From: Alligator mississippiensis
Taxonomy: Eukaryota > Chordata > Crocodylia > Alligatoridae
Direction: 5' to 3'
Assembly: GCF_030867095.1 (NCBI RefSeq)
Contig: NC_081824.1
Span: forward strand, 173,112,933 to 173,176,932
DNA: 64,000 bases
In this document: in pieces, positions 43,871 through 57,308 of the stretch
How the letters are laid out: every line of letters begins with the position of its first letter
Position numbering within the stretch: the stretch's first letter is position 1
Notes under the pieces: model-generated
What the model was told of the DNA's origin: nothing
Database searches by the model: none
Seen by the model: only the letters and a program-made list of their open reading frames with translations
Translations under genes and position numbers: made by a program

Positions 43871-46850
43871 AATAATTAGGAAATACAAATTTAAAGAAAA
43901 GAATGATCGGAATCTCAAGAGATGAGGACTCTGTGGGCATGTCCCCATCATCAGGACATATGTCTTCCCAGAGACAAGTAGCATCAGCACACCTTATGCT
44001 GCTGCTACATGTCCCCAGGTAACACCCATGCCATGCATGCTCTGGCATATGGCACATTACCCCGGGTGGGGTAGGGGAGGCTGGGGCCAGCAACTGTGTT
44101 GGCCCCAGCAGTCTTATCTGGGATTCTGGGGGCCTCTGGGAGCTGCAGCTGCAGCAAGTCTGAAGCAGGGAGCTTGCTGCACCCAGTTTTCTTTAGGCAT
44201 GGTTTATTTTGACCCAGAAATCTCCCAGGGTCAAACTCCCTCCCTCCGTAAAGTAGCAGCAAGGGGAATGCCTGCATGTGCAGTGTGTACAGTGCATGTG
44301 CAGTGTCTATGGCGTGCGGTAGGGCTGCGCAAAACACCACTGTTTTCTTTCAACATCCATTTCGCCATTTCAGAGGGACAGTGTTGTTTCATTTTGTTTC
44401 AAAGCACTGTCCCATTTCATCTTGTCAGCACTGTTTCACTCTTTCAATGCCTTTTGACGTTTTACCCATAGGCGATAATGTGGAATCATGAAAACACCTA
44501 AAACTTTGTCATTTTTTGCCTGATTTGTATGAAAATTGCACAGGTGATAACCCCTTCTGAGGGCATGAAGCCTGCCAAGTTTCAAGGAGATAGGTGCAGA
44601 GGTTTCTGGGAAACTGTACCTCAAACTGTTCAAAACACAACTCCTGACACTTGCTGGCAGTGGCAGCCTCCTCTCATCTGGCATGCAGATCCGGGGGCCT
44701 GCTCCCCCCAGGAGGGCTGCGGGGCTGTGCTGGGCTCCTCCCAGGGGTATGGGAACCTAAATATATTTTGATTGCCCCCGAGATAAATGATAATGTATAG
44801 CCCCTCAATAGAATGCTACCTCCTCAAATTTTGGGATAGAGTTTATAAGGAATTGTTGGTTTATTTAATTTAGTTTAAACAACTTGATAATTAGATTAAT
44901 TATCTAATTATCCCACAGCTGCAGACTGCCTTTGCCCTGTGCAAAGATTGGGGGGCCACAAAGGCCCCCTCCCTTAGCTGCCTGGCACTGTGCCTCTGGA
45001 GGAGCCATGGGTGTGGGGGTCCCATGGGCTCTGTCCCCTATGGCCCAGTGGTGCAGCCAAGGCTGGCCCTGTTCAGGCCCCCCCTGGGTGGTGTGGGGCC
45101 AGGAACAGTGCGGGGAGGTGGCCGGGGCCTATGTGGGGCTGGGCTGCGGTGAATTCGCAGGGGCCACCAGCTCCAGGCAAGGACTCTGGGCATGAGGGAA
45201 GGGGCACGAGGGAAGGGATGGGCGAGGTGGGCCTGGCCCTGACCTCAGGTCCAGCTCTGCTGAAATTCCTGCCCAGTCACAGCCCCATTTCTCCCCCCCT
45301 CCATTCCCACATGGCCTCTTTCTCTCCCCCATCCCTTCTCCCACAAACTTTCCCATGGCAGGAGGTGGGGTGGGGTGGGGGTGTACACGTGCATCAGTGC
45401 GCGCACTCAGCTGCCCCAATTTTTTTTCCTCCCATATCTACCGTGCCTTCTACATATTTTAACTTCCAATCCCCCTACATTAACAGCTACACACACTTAA
45501 TGCCAGAACATACATTTCCTAACTCTTAGTTCCCTTTATCAGGAAAATGATTTAAACACCTTACAAGCAGTCTTTCCTTTAGCCTATGAACAGTAAATCT
45601 CCTGCAGAAGCCTTCTTGGCCTCAAGGCCAACTAGCTGTGAGGTGTCATCTGCTGGCCATCTGTTGATTTGACTCATAATGTTTCAACAGCCTGAGGGAC
45701 AGGGGAGAGATAAGAGGGGGGATTCTCACAGCTGATTAGATGCATGCTGTTGGGGATGAGTCTCTGCAGGGGTAAAAAAGATTTAAGTCGACTGGTGAGG
45801 AGCGTTCTTGCTGTGACAGAGCAGACTGTATCTGTCAGTGCATGTCACACTGCAGGGCTCTACATTTTATGTTTATATTATGCCAGTGAATGTAGAGCTC
45901 AGAGAAGAGAGACATTAATACAATGCCTTGAGGAAAGAAGAGAGACATACAGCTGGATTCTGATCTCAGTTTCTGTTTGTTTCCTGGTTGCACCTTGACG
46001 ACCCAAATCTGCAGAGGCCTGAAATAAAGTCCTAAACTTTAAGTATGGGATGAGTCCTATTGAAACCAATGGATCTAAAATAATAACGCTTTGGCTGTGC
46101 TTCAGAATCTTCCAGTAAAGCCGCCTGATTTGAGGACCTCATCATGCTAAGCAGTGTACAAATATGGAGTTAGAAGTAGACCTTTCCCAGAAGAGACTGC
46201 AATCTAAATAGTCCAGATAGGACACAAAGAGGATAGAAAAGGAAACAGGACACACAGCTCAAGTGAATTAGCCAGTGTTCCGCAGAGGAAGATGAGGTCT
46301 TTCCTATCTCTTCTGCTTGAGCTGTCCTACATCATATAAGTAAATAAATATTTAGCCAGCCAGAGAGCAGCTAATATCAAACTAACAAAAAGCCAATATT
46401 AAAATAAATATTTTACCTTATTGAAAACAAAAGTTTTGGCAAGATCAAAATGGAATATTTCAAAATTATCAAAATGAAAAAGAAGTCAAAGCAAATCTCA
46501 ACTTTTTCCCCAACAAGAACATCACTGACATTTATAAATTTACATAAAATATTTAGATTTCTAATGGGAAACTGTTACTTAGAACATTTTTGAACCAACC
46601 CTTTTCTGCAACCCCAGAAGAACCAGACTCAAGCAAAGGTGGAACTATATGAGTTGTCCTTGGGTATTTTACATGTTAATTTAAATCTGTGTTGAAGGCC
46701 CTTAAACTAGGAGTGTCCACACATGAAGTCAGGGAAACACATGCTAAGGGCCCTCTGAGTAACTTAGAGATAATTCTCTTCCATCGAGGATTATCTTTAA
46801 CTGGTTTGGGGCATCTCATAACTCTTTTCCTCTACTTTTCACTGGACCAC
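43871..46850. other. Intergenic DNA; possible hAT relic
   Basis: No gene recognised. A hAT-like start 'tagggctgcgcaaaac' lies at about 44321, followed by repeated 'cactgtcccatttc/cactgtttcactc' words; no matching right end was found. A near-perfect palindrome gataattagat/atctaattatc lies at about 44886-44911. GC-rich 44930-45420 gives long spurious frames on both strands. Confidence 0.45.
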
Positions 46851-47135
46851 TGGGTGCATCTATGGCGATATAGCAATGTGCTATGTCACTGTATGATACA
46901 CTACAGTGATGTAGCGATCATGTGTCTACACATGATTGCCAGCTATGTTGCCATAGTGGTGCATTCCCCCCAGATATAGTGTGTTGCTATGGCAACATAG
47001 TGGCAAAATCTACCCATGTGCTGTGTGCACGGCAGGGTAACTGCCCATACTGTGCTATTTTTTAGTACTTCCAAAAGGTAGTATGGAGGGGCACAGTAAT
47101 CACCCATATGATGATGTGTAGTCTTAGAGTTGAGT
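46851..47135. mobile_element. MITE-like relic with palindromic interior
   Basis: Begins tgggtgcatctatggcgata. The interior has several short inverted repeats built on 'tgttgccatag' / 'ctatggcaacatag'. The right terminus near 'ttgagtgcatcta' is weak. Assigned to the same broad family by terminus only. Confidence 0.4.
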
Positions 47136-47779
47136 GCATCTAAAGAAAATTTAGCAAAGACTTTTTCCAGTTCATGTGGCAGACAGGAAGGTCTAAGGAT
47201 TAGAAGGTACAAAAATAGTTCTAAAAATGATGCAGAAGTTTAAAGTACCTTTGTTAAATGCTCACATCCTATGAACATTAATGCTTATTACACTGCATGA
47301 AGTCTGCTCAGTTCCTCTAAGGGAGTGCAAATTCTTGCCCACTTTTGAAGTACTGTTTAACACCCTGTTAGCAGCTTTTTGTTCTTTGCACTGCCACCTT
47401 TGCTAATAATGTCACATTCACACCTGTGTGTATGTGCATGTGTGTCAGTGGGAAAGTAATACAACAAGAGAAATTTAGGAAGAGAGCTGAAAACTTTTCT
47501 ATGAAACATAGGAATGAGGGCTTGGAGATCTCCTGGTTCATCAGATGCGGCCCCTTTCCTGAGAATGGTTTGTAACATAACAGAATTATCAAGCTTGCAT
47601 TTTAAAATGAAATAATTTTTTTCCCCACTACTCCTACTGGAAAGCTGTTGCAGAACTACTGTGCTCTAATCATTACAAATCATGCCAGACAGCTGTAATA
47701 TCAAGTTTCAGTTTATTTATGTCAAATTTATACCTATTTGTTCCTTTGACAACATTATGCTTTAGGTTAAATAACTTTT

Positions 47780-49330
47780 CTCCTTCCTGAGCATTTTTGC
47801 CTCTGATGTATTTAAAAAGAGCTCTCATATCCTCTCTCAACCTTCATTTTTCTAAGCTAAAAAATCCAAGCTCTTTTAATTTCTAGCAGTAAGATAGGCT
47901 CCACATTCCATTGTACATCCTTTTCTTTACTGGCTTCAATTTGAATTCCTCTTTTGTGAGCAAAGGAATTGAACATACTTTTTTGATCAGTTCATGCACC
48001 CAAGTCTTTCTCTGTCTCTGTCATTTCCAAAGGGGACCCTCTAGCTTACAGCAGAAATTCTTCTTGTTACACTCTTAAGTGTATGACTTGGCATTTGATG
48101 ACCAAAACAACAGAAATGGAATGAAACAAATAGTATGAAAGTCATCCTGTATGATATTTCAGTCCTCTGTATTGATGATGCCTCCCAACTTCATATCATG
48201 AGTGGATTTCATTACCGTACTTTTACCTTGTGTCAAGGCCATTAATGAAGATATCAAATAAAACAAGTTCCACATGAGTCCTTGAGGAACTCCAGCAGTA
48301 ACCTCCCTTCAGCTCAACAGTTCCTCTTTCAGCATAACTGATTGTCATCCCCACTTCAGCCAATTGCTTACCCAGCTTACAAAGCTTGTACTAACCCACA
48401 TTTTCTCCTGCTTAACTAGCATTGTCCTACATGGCACTATATCAAATGCTCACTGGCATCCAGATAGACACGATCTATTGCTTTCTCAACATCCATTTAA
48501 TGTTTGGAGTGTACCTAGATTATTTTAGCCCCTAGCCCATATTCACTACATATAGTTACTCCAATCCTTTTTTTTTGCTCCATTTAACTATATAGGTCCA
48601 AAAAATCCATTGCTATTTGTTTTAATATCCTTTTCAAGGTCTAACTCAGCTCGGCTTTTGGCAATTCTTACTTTATCTGTACACCTCTTGACCTCTAAGA
48701 CATGACTTCCATTAATAATCAGTCCTTTTTCCATTCCTTGTAGACTCTGTGATTATTTCTACTATCCTTTATGAGGTGGTTATTCATTCAGTTACATCTG
48801 GAACCCTTCCCTACAAGATTTTTTCTTCCCCTTGGGATGAACATTTCAGATAATTTTTGCACCTTTGACTTAAAGAAATTCTAAGACTCCTCTACCGTCC
48901 AGTCTCTGGGCTCTTCAGTTCAGCTGACCTCATAAATTAATTCCCTCAAAGTTTTCCCTTTTGAAATAGAAAGCCTTATTTAAAACCTCTATTCCTTTAG
49001 TCTTCCCTTTAATTTAAAATGAATAAGCTTGTTCGAACAATCCAAGGTTACTTTTGATCATTTGGTCTTCTATAATGCCCTCACTGCTCACCAAAAGCAA
49101 GTCTAAAATAGCGTTACTTTTTGCTCCTTCACTAACTGTTTAGTAGAGAAGTCTATTGGTCACCACATCCAGAAATATCAATGACTTACTGCTTTCAATA
49201 ACATTTTTGCTCTAATTTGTGTCTTGGACATTAAAGTCTCCCGTAACAACATATTTCCCTAGAGCGGCTCTCTCTTTTATATGATATACATTTTTATCCA
49301 CATGCAAATCTGTGTGCAAATCCTGAAGCT
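47780..49330 (-). pseudogene. Degenerate antisense LINE (CR1/L3-like)
   Basis: On the minus strand, about 48480-48430 reads like a decayed YLDFSKAFD palm motif ('gatcgtgtctatctggatgc'). Near 47880-47830, 'ttagaaaaatgaaggttgag' resembles the LFSLEKRRLRGD region. The order EN-side (49.3 kb) to C-terminus (47.8 kb) fits one old copy. No reading frame survives, so the assignment comes from pattern recognition only. Confidence 0.5.
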
Positions 49331-50329
49331 CTATAGCATACCAATGTTGGCACTGGATTTATGACCCAGATACCTTGTTCTGGGCAGACCGAAAACCCTC
49401 AGGCCAACCATGACCTCTCCATTTGATAAAAGGCAAATTTTATTGATACACAGTGATAGCAGATAAGAATAATGCAAACAATTCTATACCTACCAGTGCT
49501 AGAGCTGCACAAAGTATGTCTGGCCAATATGGAAGCTTCATTCTGAGGTTCTCTCTTGAATGTCAGATGTTAGCAGCCTGGAGGTTGGAGGCTGAGGCTC
49601 AGCCTCCCCCAGCAGGGTGGATGAGATGGGCTGATGGTATTCCCTCTGTCCCTTCAGTTCCCTTCTTGGGGACCAGTTGCTGCTCTAAAATCCCTCCTTT
49701 TGTACTCTGTCTCTCCGCTGATGACTCTTCATCTTTGGGCATCACTGATTGGTCTATTTGTGGTTGTAATACTATCCACATTCTGTTGTGTCAACATATT
49801 CCCTTATTTCACAAACCCATCATATGCACACATCCTAATTTGGTTCTTTCTAGTGTTCTCCTAATTTGGTCTGTTCCCCAAAACCAGAAATCCCAAGGGC
49901 TCTGCATCTGGGCACTGTGACCTAATGCCACCTTATCTTATGTTATACACCCGTACTGTGCAGTAACTTTGGTTACTGTGCAGTAAATGTGCACATGTAG
50001 ACACATTTACTATCCCTTTAATACTGATTTTATGTCCTCGTTTCTCCTTTTTGTTACACAGGCTCTTGGAATTAGTATACAAACAACTCAGTTGTTTCTC
50101 ATTGGCCTCACCTGTTTCCCAAGCTGGATCAGGCACAGTCCTTGCATTAGCTGTAACCCCGGATTACTCTTCACAGCCACACAAAATTAGCATTCTTCTC
50201 CTTGCTTTCCACCTTTATCCTTTACTATATATGAATTATGTATGTGTATGTAACCTAGATGTGAATTTATATAGGTAAAGCCCACTATATATGAATAGTA
50301 GTCTGAAATAAGTTTTCTATTTCAAAATG
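49331..50329. other. Intergenic DNA; MITE terminus
   Basis: No gene recognised. 'gtactgtgcagtaactttgg' to 'gtgcacatgtagacacattt' (about 49962-50010) is a reverse-oriented end of the 'gtctacat' MITE family. Confidence 0.45.
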
Positions 50330-52265
50330 GCAAACTTTAAGGGATATCACGGTAGGCATTTACTATAAGCACCCAAACCAAGACAGGAAATGGATAAGCA
50401 CTATTTAAAACAACTGGTGGAAGCTTCCGAATTGCAAGACTTGGTTCTCATGCAGAACTTTAAGTATCAGGACAGCTGCTAGGAGGGAAACACAGCAGTG
50501 AACAAGCACTCCAGCAAGTTCCTGGATTGTGTTTAGGATAGCTAATTGATCCAGGTGAGAGACAGGTTAATGAGGGGGGAAGCTCTTCTCGACTTAGTGC
50601 TCACAAACAGGAAGGAATTGGATGAGAATATGAAGGTAGAAGGTAATTTGGATGACAGTGGCCATGTCTACATGAGATGCTGACTAAGCAATCATTACTG
50701 TGCAGTCATTTAGTACTTGTTTATACTCTATTGTTTCATGGTTGCCAGCCATGTCTACACAAGACACTGACTGTGCAGTAGCCTGAGACTACTGCGCAGT
50801 AGTGTCATGTGGAAGCAACTGTGATGCAATACAGTGCAGTAGTATCACAAAGCCATTTGTGGGCACTACTGTGCAGTAACTTGGGTTACTGCACAGTCAT
50901 TTAGTACTTGTATAAATACTAAGTTTATGTGAAAAGCAAGTCTTAAAGGAAAAGAAGTCCAAAAGAACTGGCTGTACTTTAAAGGAGCAAGCTATCTAAT
51001 GAAGTGCCGAATGGGAGTGCAACAGGAGACCAGCCTGGCTAGACAGTGATCTATTCAAAGAGTTGAAATTCAGAAAGGAATATTATAAAAAGTGAAAACT
51101 TAGTCATAGTACTAGGGAAAAGTATAAAAGTATTGCATGGGTATGCAGAGAGAAAATTAGGAAGGCCAAGGCACAGTTTGAAAATCAGTGGGCAAGGGAC
51201 ATACAAAGCAATAACAAGGAATTCTACAAGCATGTCAAAAGTAAGTGGAAGACCAGAGGAACTATAGGTTGCTTATGGAATGTGTAAGGCAAGCTCATTA
51301 CAAATGATTTAGAGAAGCCTGAAGTATTTAATGCCTTTTTTTACTTCAGCTTTAACAAATAGGGGCAGCTACAAGATAGTGAGTGCAGCTGGCAGTACAG
51401 ATAAGGAAGGAGACAAATAGCCTAGAGTAATAGAGGAACAGATTAGGGATTACTTAGATGCATCAAGTCAGCAGGGCCAGATGGGATGCACCTGAGGGTG
51501 CTGAAGGAATTGGCTGAGGTAATTTCGGAGCCATTCACTATCTTTTTTGAGAACTCCTGGAGGTCAGGTGAGGTCCCAGATGACTGGAAACTGGCAAATA
51601 CAGTGCCCATCTTTAAGAAAGAGATGGAGGATCCAGGGAACTATAGAACAGTCCGTCTGACCTCTATACCTGGAAAGATCATGGAACAGGTCCTCAAGGA
51701 ATCCATTGAGCAGCACCTAAATGAGAACAAAGTGAATAGCCTAGAGAGATTCACCAAGAGCAAGTAATTCCTGACCAATCTGATTTCCTTCAATAATAAA
51801 GGGACAGGCTGTGTGGATGGGGGGAGAGCTGTGGTAATGGTATACCTTGAATTTAGTAAGGCTTTTGACACTGTCTCCCAAGATAGTCTTATTAGCAAGC
51901 TAAGAAAATGAAAACTAGATGAAAGTACTGTATGGTGGATACATAATTGGTTGGATCATCATATTGAGGGAGTAGTCCTCCATGGTTTATGCCTAGTTGG
52001 GAAGAGATATCAAGTGGAGTTCCCCAGGGGTCTGTCCTGGGTCTGGTATTGTTTAATGTCCCCATTAATAATTTGGATCATGACATTGAGTGCCCGCTCA
52101 GCAAATTTGCAGATGACACCAAGTTGAGTGGAATTACAAACAGTCAGGAGGGTAGGGCTAGGATCCAGAATGACCTGGATAGAGTGGAGAAACGGTTTGT
52201 TATCAATCACAGGAGGTTTAACAGTACAAGTGGGTGTTGGAGTTTCACATTTCCAAAAATGCCTT
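50330..52265 (+). pseudogene. Older CR1/L3-like LINE, interrupted by MITE
   Basis: The endonuclease part is recognisable from VYYKHPNQD-like sequence (50356) and LLDLVLTNRKELDEN-like sequence (about 50590-50630). The RT follows: MHLRVLKELAEVISEP (51486), VPIFKK, LTSIPGKIMEQVLKE, FSKAFDTVSQD (about 51852), [16 protein letters not shown] (about 52013) and FADDTKLSGI (about 52106). Many stops and frameshifts; it ends abruptly at about 52265 without a CR1 3' UTR. A MITE (50658-50935) splits the endonuclease region. Confidence 0.85.
50658..50935. mobile_element. MITE (one or two copies) inside LINE
   Basis: ggccatgtctacatgagatg (50658) is followed 90 bp later by a second start, agccatgtctacacaagaca (50749). 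'ctgtgcagtaacttgggtta' and 'gtcatttagtacttgt' words repeat. Nesting of two copies is likely but boundaries are unclear. Confidence 0.55.
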
Positions 52266-52499
52266 AAACAGTTGAACTTTCCTCATAGTCTCAACCTGTG
52301 AGCTACCTATTTACCTTCATTATGTTGTCATGCTTCATCTTCCTTTTATAGGGCCTGGAAAAATTACACTGAAGATCCCTTTGTACTTACAGGTTCTGTG
52401 AGCATCTTCCCCAGTATTATATAGCCACCCTTGATCTGTTCCATTAAAATCTGGCAGGAATCTGTCATTTGTCCTGACACAAAGAACAATAAAAAATAA

Positions 52500-54587
52500 T
52501 TCAGAGTAGGAACCTGAACCTCAAACTCCCACAGAGGAATAGCCTAATCACAAAAGATCTGAAATGCAGTCAATGGGCAAGGAAGCCCCCATGGCTGAAT
52601 AAGGAACTGTTGGACCTCATTAAGCTTAAAATAGTAGGCTACACCAGCTGGAAAACAAGCTGCATTACCAAAGAAGATTACTCTGCACTCGCCCGCACCT
52701 GTAGAGAGAGGTCGAGAAAAGCCAAGGCACAAACTGAACTTGGGCTAGCTACAGGAATCAAGGACAACAAAAAAGTCCTTGTTCATATACATGGGAAGTT
52801 GGAAAAATAACAAAGATAGCATTGGGCCCCTGTGAGATCCAATGGAGCAACTGACATCCAATGCCCAAGAAAGGGCCAATCACCTAAATTATGTTTTTGC
52901 ATAGTTTTTTCACCCTCCCAGGAGGATCACACTGTTAGGAATGGCACAGACCAAAATGGGAGTGGGCAATGGGCCCAAAATTTATGTGGATCAGGTGAAG
53001 GAACACCTTGAGAAACTAGACATTCACAAGTCTGCAGGCCCAGACAGAATGCACCCGTTAGTCTTGAAGGAGTCTTGAAGGAGACATCATTGCATCCCCC
53101 TTGGCAGAGATATTTGAAAAATCATGGTATTTGGGTGAGGACCTGAATGACTGGAAAAGAGCCAATGTGGTCCCTATTTACAAGAAAGGGAGGAGGGATC
53201 ACCTGGGGAACTGTAGACCAATCAGTCTGATGTTTGTCCCTGGAAAAATCTTGGAGAAAATTGTCAAGGGATCCATCAACACCAGACTAATGGAAGGCAA
53301 GCTTCTGAATGCCAGCCAACATGGCTTTGCGACTGGTAGATCTTGCCTGACCAACCTCATCTCCTTCTGAGACCAGGTAACATGTGCCCTGGACAAGGGA
53401 GATGACATGGACGTCATATATCTGGACTTTAAGAAAGCCTTTGACCTAGTTCCCCATGACGTCCTCATGGTTAAGCTGGGGAACTGTGGACTCGATCATC
53501 TTATGGTCTGATGGCTAGGCAACTGGCTATGGGGTCAGACCCAAAGAGTACTAGTTGACGGGAACAAATCAAAGTGGTGCAGGGTGACCGGTGGAGTCCC
53601 TCAGGGCTCAGTACTTGGGCCGGTATTCTTTAACATCTTCATTAATGATCTGGATTCAGGAGTCAGATGTGAACTGACCAAGTTTGTGGATGATACCAAA
53701 TTATGGGGGAGGGCAGTCACACTGTAGGGCAGGCTAAGGATACAGGCTGACTTGGACACACTCTCAAGGTGGGCCAACCAAAACTGGATGGCCTTCAATG
53801 TAGAGAAGTGTAAGGTGCTGCACCTTGGTAGGAAAAGCCCCCAACATACTTATAAACTCGGCAGTGCTACGCTTGCTAGCACCATGACCGAAAGGGACTT
53901 GGGGTTCTTGATTGACCACAAGATGAATATGAGCCGCCAATGTGATTCTGTGGCTGGCAAACCTAACCAAACTCTGGCATCCACCGATGCATCTCAAGCA
54001 AAACCAGGGAAATCATTCTCCTGCTTTACTTGGCCCTGGTGAGACAGCAGCTGGAGTACTGCATCCAGTATTGGGCCCCCCACTTCAGGAAGGATGTGGA
54101 GAAGCTTGAGAGAGTCCAGAGGAGAGCCACTGTGTATGATCCGAGGCCTGGAGGGAAGGCCGTATGAGGAGAGGCTGAGGGACTTGGAACTGTTCAGTCT
54201 GAAGAAGAGAAGGCTCAGGTGGGACTTGGTGGCAGCCTGCAATTACATAAGAGGGGTACATCAGGGCCTGGGTGAACAGCTGTTCACCCGAGCTCCCCAA
54301 GAGATAACAAGGTCTAATGGCCATAAACTCCAGGAAGGCTGATTTAGACTAGACATAAGAAAAACGTTCTTTACAGTGCATGTGTCCAAGGTCTGGAACA
54401 AACTCTCCCCAGAGGTGGTGTGAGCACCCACTCTGGACTCTTTTAAAAAAAACAACAGGTGGATAGATTTCTTGCTGGGGTCACTTGATCCCAGCTAACT
54501 TCCCACCTATGGCTGGGGGGGCTGGACACAATGATCTCATGAGGTCCCTTTCAGCCCCTAACATCTATAAAAATCTATGTTAGCTAT
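52500..54587 (+). pseudogene. CR1 LINE, 5'-truncated, RT region with frameshifts
   Basis: Begins in the endonuclease-RT linker (PWLNKELLDLIKLK-like, about 52590) and runs through RT blocks: VVPIYKKGRRDHLGNCRPIS (53170), IYLDFKKAFDLVPHD (about 53418), [20 protein letters not shown] (about 53594) and [10 protein letters not shown] (about 53679). The C-terminal domain leads to a 3' UTR ending 'aacatctataaaaatctatg'. The palm FVDD is intact, unlike the copy at 38.7 kb, but several stops and frameshifts (e.g. 53368, 53509) inactivate it. Confidence 0.92.
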
Positions 54588-54589
54588 TC

Positions 54590-55673
54590 TAGGAAAGTGT
54601 TCTCTTTCATGAAAAAAATTGAAATCATGTGTGTTTTCATGGGACAGGAAATCTGTTTGCTTCCCAGATCTATGTAGAAGCATGGAAGGACACCCTGCCC
54701 CCACAACTCAGATGCAGTGGGAGTCAACTTGGTCTCAAAGATCAGATGACAGGTGAAGAAAAGCAACTCCTAGAAACTCACTTTCCAAAACAGTCTCAGA
54801 ACTCAGACATGGAGGGTGAGCAGGACCTGACCTCTGAACACCATCTCAGGAGGATCAATTTGGAAACTGAAGAAAGATGGAAGGGAGAGAGTTTCAAATG
54901 CAAGGAGAGGCTGAGATAGATGATCAGGAAGGTTTTAGAAAGAAACTAGTTGAGAGAAACTGAGTTTAGGAAGGGGAAACAAGGATTTGTTTTAATCAGC
55001 ATGTTGAATGATTTAAAGTAGGGACTGTTTTTTCTAACAACCACAACAATTAGAAAGGACCAGGTCTATGCCCCTGCAAATTCACCAACATTTTTACTAT
55101 TGATGAACTAATAAGTAAGAGATAATGAGATATGCCATTTCTATGTATTTCTGCATTGGGGTACTTTGTAAAGTAGGGGGAAGTTTGAAGTTGATCATCT
55201 ATTCAGGCTTGGAAAGGATTTATTTAAATGAACTTGCTTTTTCTTACTTTCCCTCAGGTATTTGTACTGGTAGAAACCCATTAGGTTGCCAGCAGTACTG
55301 TAGGATCACATATGTAACCCTGGTGCTATGGGGTTATGTAAGTACAACCTTCATCAGGTTAGCCACCATCAGACAGCACATGGAATAGATCTCAGGTCTT
55401 CCAGGATCATAATCTCAGGCTACAACCCACTCATTTAAAAGCAAATCATTTTCAATTATAAGAAACCATTCAGAAGCAGTGGGCACACATGTAAATCACA
55501 AAATGGTCTTTACAAAATATGCCTGAGGCTGAGAAATGTGTGTTTAATGTGTGATTGTATCTGTGCATGTGAGTTTTACAGCAGCTAGCATGCTGTGTTG
55601 AGAGCTAAGTTAGGAAATGCTGAAATTAGAGGTGTAGCTTAAGTCCTTCTTCTCTCAGGAATTTGTAGTTTAC
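54590..55673. other. Intergenic DNA without recognised gene
   Basis: Non-coding. The 96-codon frame at 54629-54919 has no recognised domain. Confidence 0.5.
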
Positions 55674-55850
55674 TCTGGGTGTCTACATGTTCATTAATGC
55701 ACCATAGTTACTGCCAAGTACTAAATCAATATGAAGTAACTTGCACTACTGAGCAATACTGCTGATGCATGTTTTTTTTCAGATGTTAACTGTACAATGG
55801 ACTAATAGTGCTGTGCAGTAGCTGTCACAGAGCTGTTACACGTCATCCAA
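55674..55850. mobile_element. MITE, 'gtctacatg' family, left part
   Basis: ctctgggtgtctacatgttc followed by 'ttactgccaagtactaaatc' and 'gtgctgtgcagtagctgtca' words, as in the 50658 copy. No right terminus nearby. Confidence 0.45.
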
Positions 55851-55941
55851 GGGTGTCCCTATTTGCTCTGGATGTATGTAGTTGCCTTCTCTTTGGAAAA
55901 TTATCTGCCACGCCTTGATGGGATAAAATAAATTAATTTAC

Positions 55942-56835
55942 TGTGACGGCGGTGTGCCGCTGTCACTGGCGCAGGAAGGGCACAGAGAGGATTGGGGGGC
56001 AGCAGCATCTTCTCAAGAAAGCCCCGGGCTGAGCTACTCACCCTTGGGAGGGACGGCGGCTTCGGAGCCAGAACCACAGCAGCAGCCGCAGCTGCCATTA
56101 CGGCTGCGCCAGCCAGTGCTACGCCAGCTGTTTAAACAGCTGTTCCCGGCAAGGGGAGCAGCTGCACCAATCACGGCAGCCGCAGCGGCAGGCCCGGGAA
56201 GTTTAAAAACCTCAGCAAACCCTGCGGTGGGGGGAAGCCAGAGAGGGAGAGAGGAGGCGTGCAGCACGTCGCTGCTGCTGCGGCTTCCCCTGAGCCAGAG
56301 TCTCAGGCAGGCAACTCGGCGCCAACTCAGCAGCTGAGGCGAGAGCCGGAAACTCTGGCAGGGGCAGAAGGAGCGGTCCCCAGGGGTTGCCGGGACCAGG
56401 GCAGAGACCCGGGAAGCCTCCCCATCCCGGAGAAATATTATTTCTGAGATCAGGGGGAGAGGAAAGAGAAATAACCGGAGCTAGCGGCTGGGTCAGTCAG
56501 AGTCTAAGGCAGGCTGACTGAAGATGACCGCTGGCCTCGGACCCTACGGTTGGGAAGGCCAGCCAGCAAGAAGGTCTGCAGGTAACGGCAGACAACCATC
56601 TCATCAGCCAGTGACTGGTTGGCGAGTGGACGGGGTGTAGGGGTGGCGGAGCTCCGTGGAACACAGGAGGACCTCAACCGTGAGTACCCCACGTCGGGTA
56701 AGCCCCGCTAGTAGAAGATCTCCACTGAACCCCTCCTTCGAATCACCTATAACATCAAAGTCGTGGCAGGCGGGACGAGGGGGAGGGGCTACCAGACAAA
56801 GGGCGGTACCGGACGTGAGGCCTGCCAATGTCACA
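55942..56835 (+). mobile_element. CpG-rich solo LTR with 5-bp target duplication
   Basis: Starts TGTGAC and ends GTCACA (inverted termini), with tttac on both sides (55937-55941 and 56836-56840). 894 bp, very CpG-rich, which suggests a young insertion. The first 24 bases form an imperfect palindrome (gtgacggcg ... cgctgtcac). A CCAAT (about 56166) and a TTTAAAAA box (about 56199) suggest plus-strand transcription. No internal region or second LTR flanks it, so it is a solo LTR of a Gypsy-like or endogenous retroviral element; the class is not determined. Confidence 0.85.
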
Positions 56836-57308
56836 TTTACCATGAAGGGAAGACTACTGACTCATATACGATAATTAATGTCCACTTTGGAGTTGTTGTT
56901 GCAGGGCTCCACCTCCCCTCATACCCCATCCATGCCCAACCTGCATTGATCTTAAGACTCTTAGTCCACAGATGATGGGAAAATATTTTACCCAACTTGT
57001 ACAGTCATTGGGTTTTTTTCTGTCATCAATCCATTCATTCAATGTTATCAGATACACAGTTTCTTTATTTTCTTTGTTATACAGCCCCATGTATTAATGT
57101 ACATTCCCTTCCCATAATCTTACTAATGGAGAGTTTAGAAAGGGGTCCCCCTCCCGTCACCACTGGTCTTTTGTATAGTTCTTTCCGGCTCAAGACCAAT
57201 AGCTTCCCTGCCTCAATTGTTTATGGAAGATCTTTGGGTGGGCGCCACTTTATGATGTCATCCGTGTAGCATGAACTGAACTAATGTAGCTGATGTTAAC
57301 ATACAGTG

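Noticed and set aside
55954..56337. 127-codon frame in the CpG-rich LTR
   Set aside because: GC-driven frame inside a solo LTR; no retroviral protein domain.
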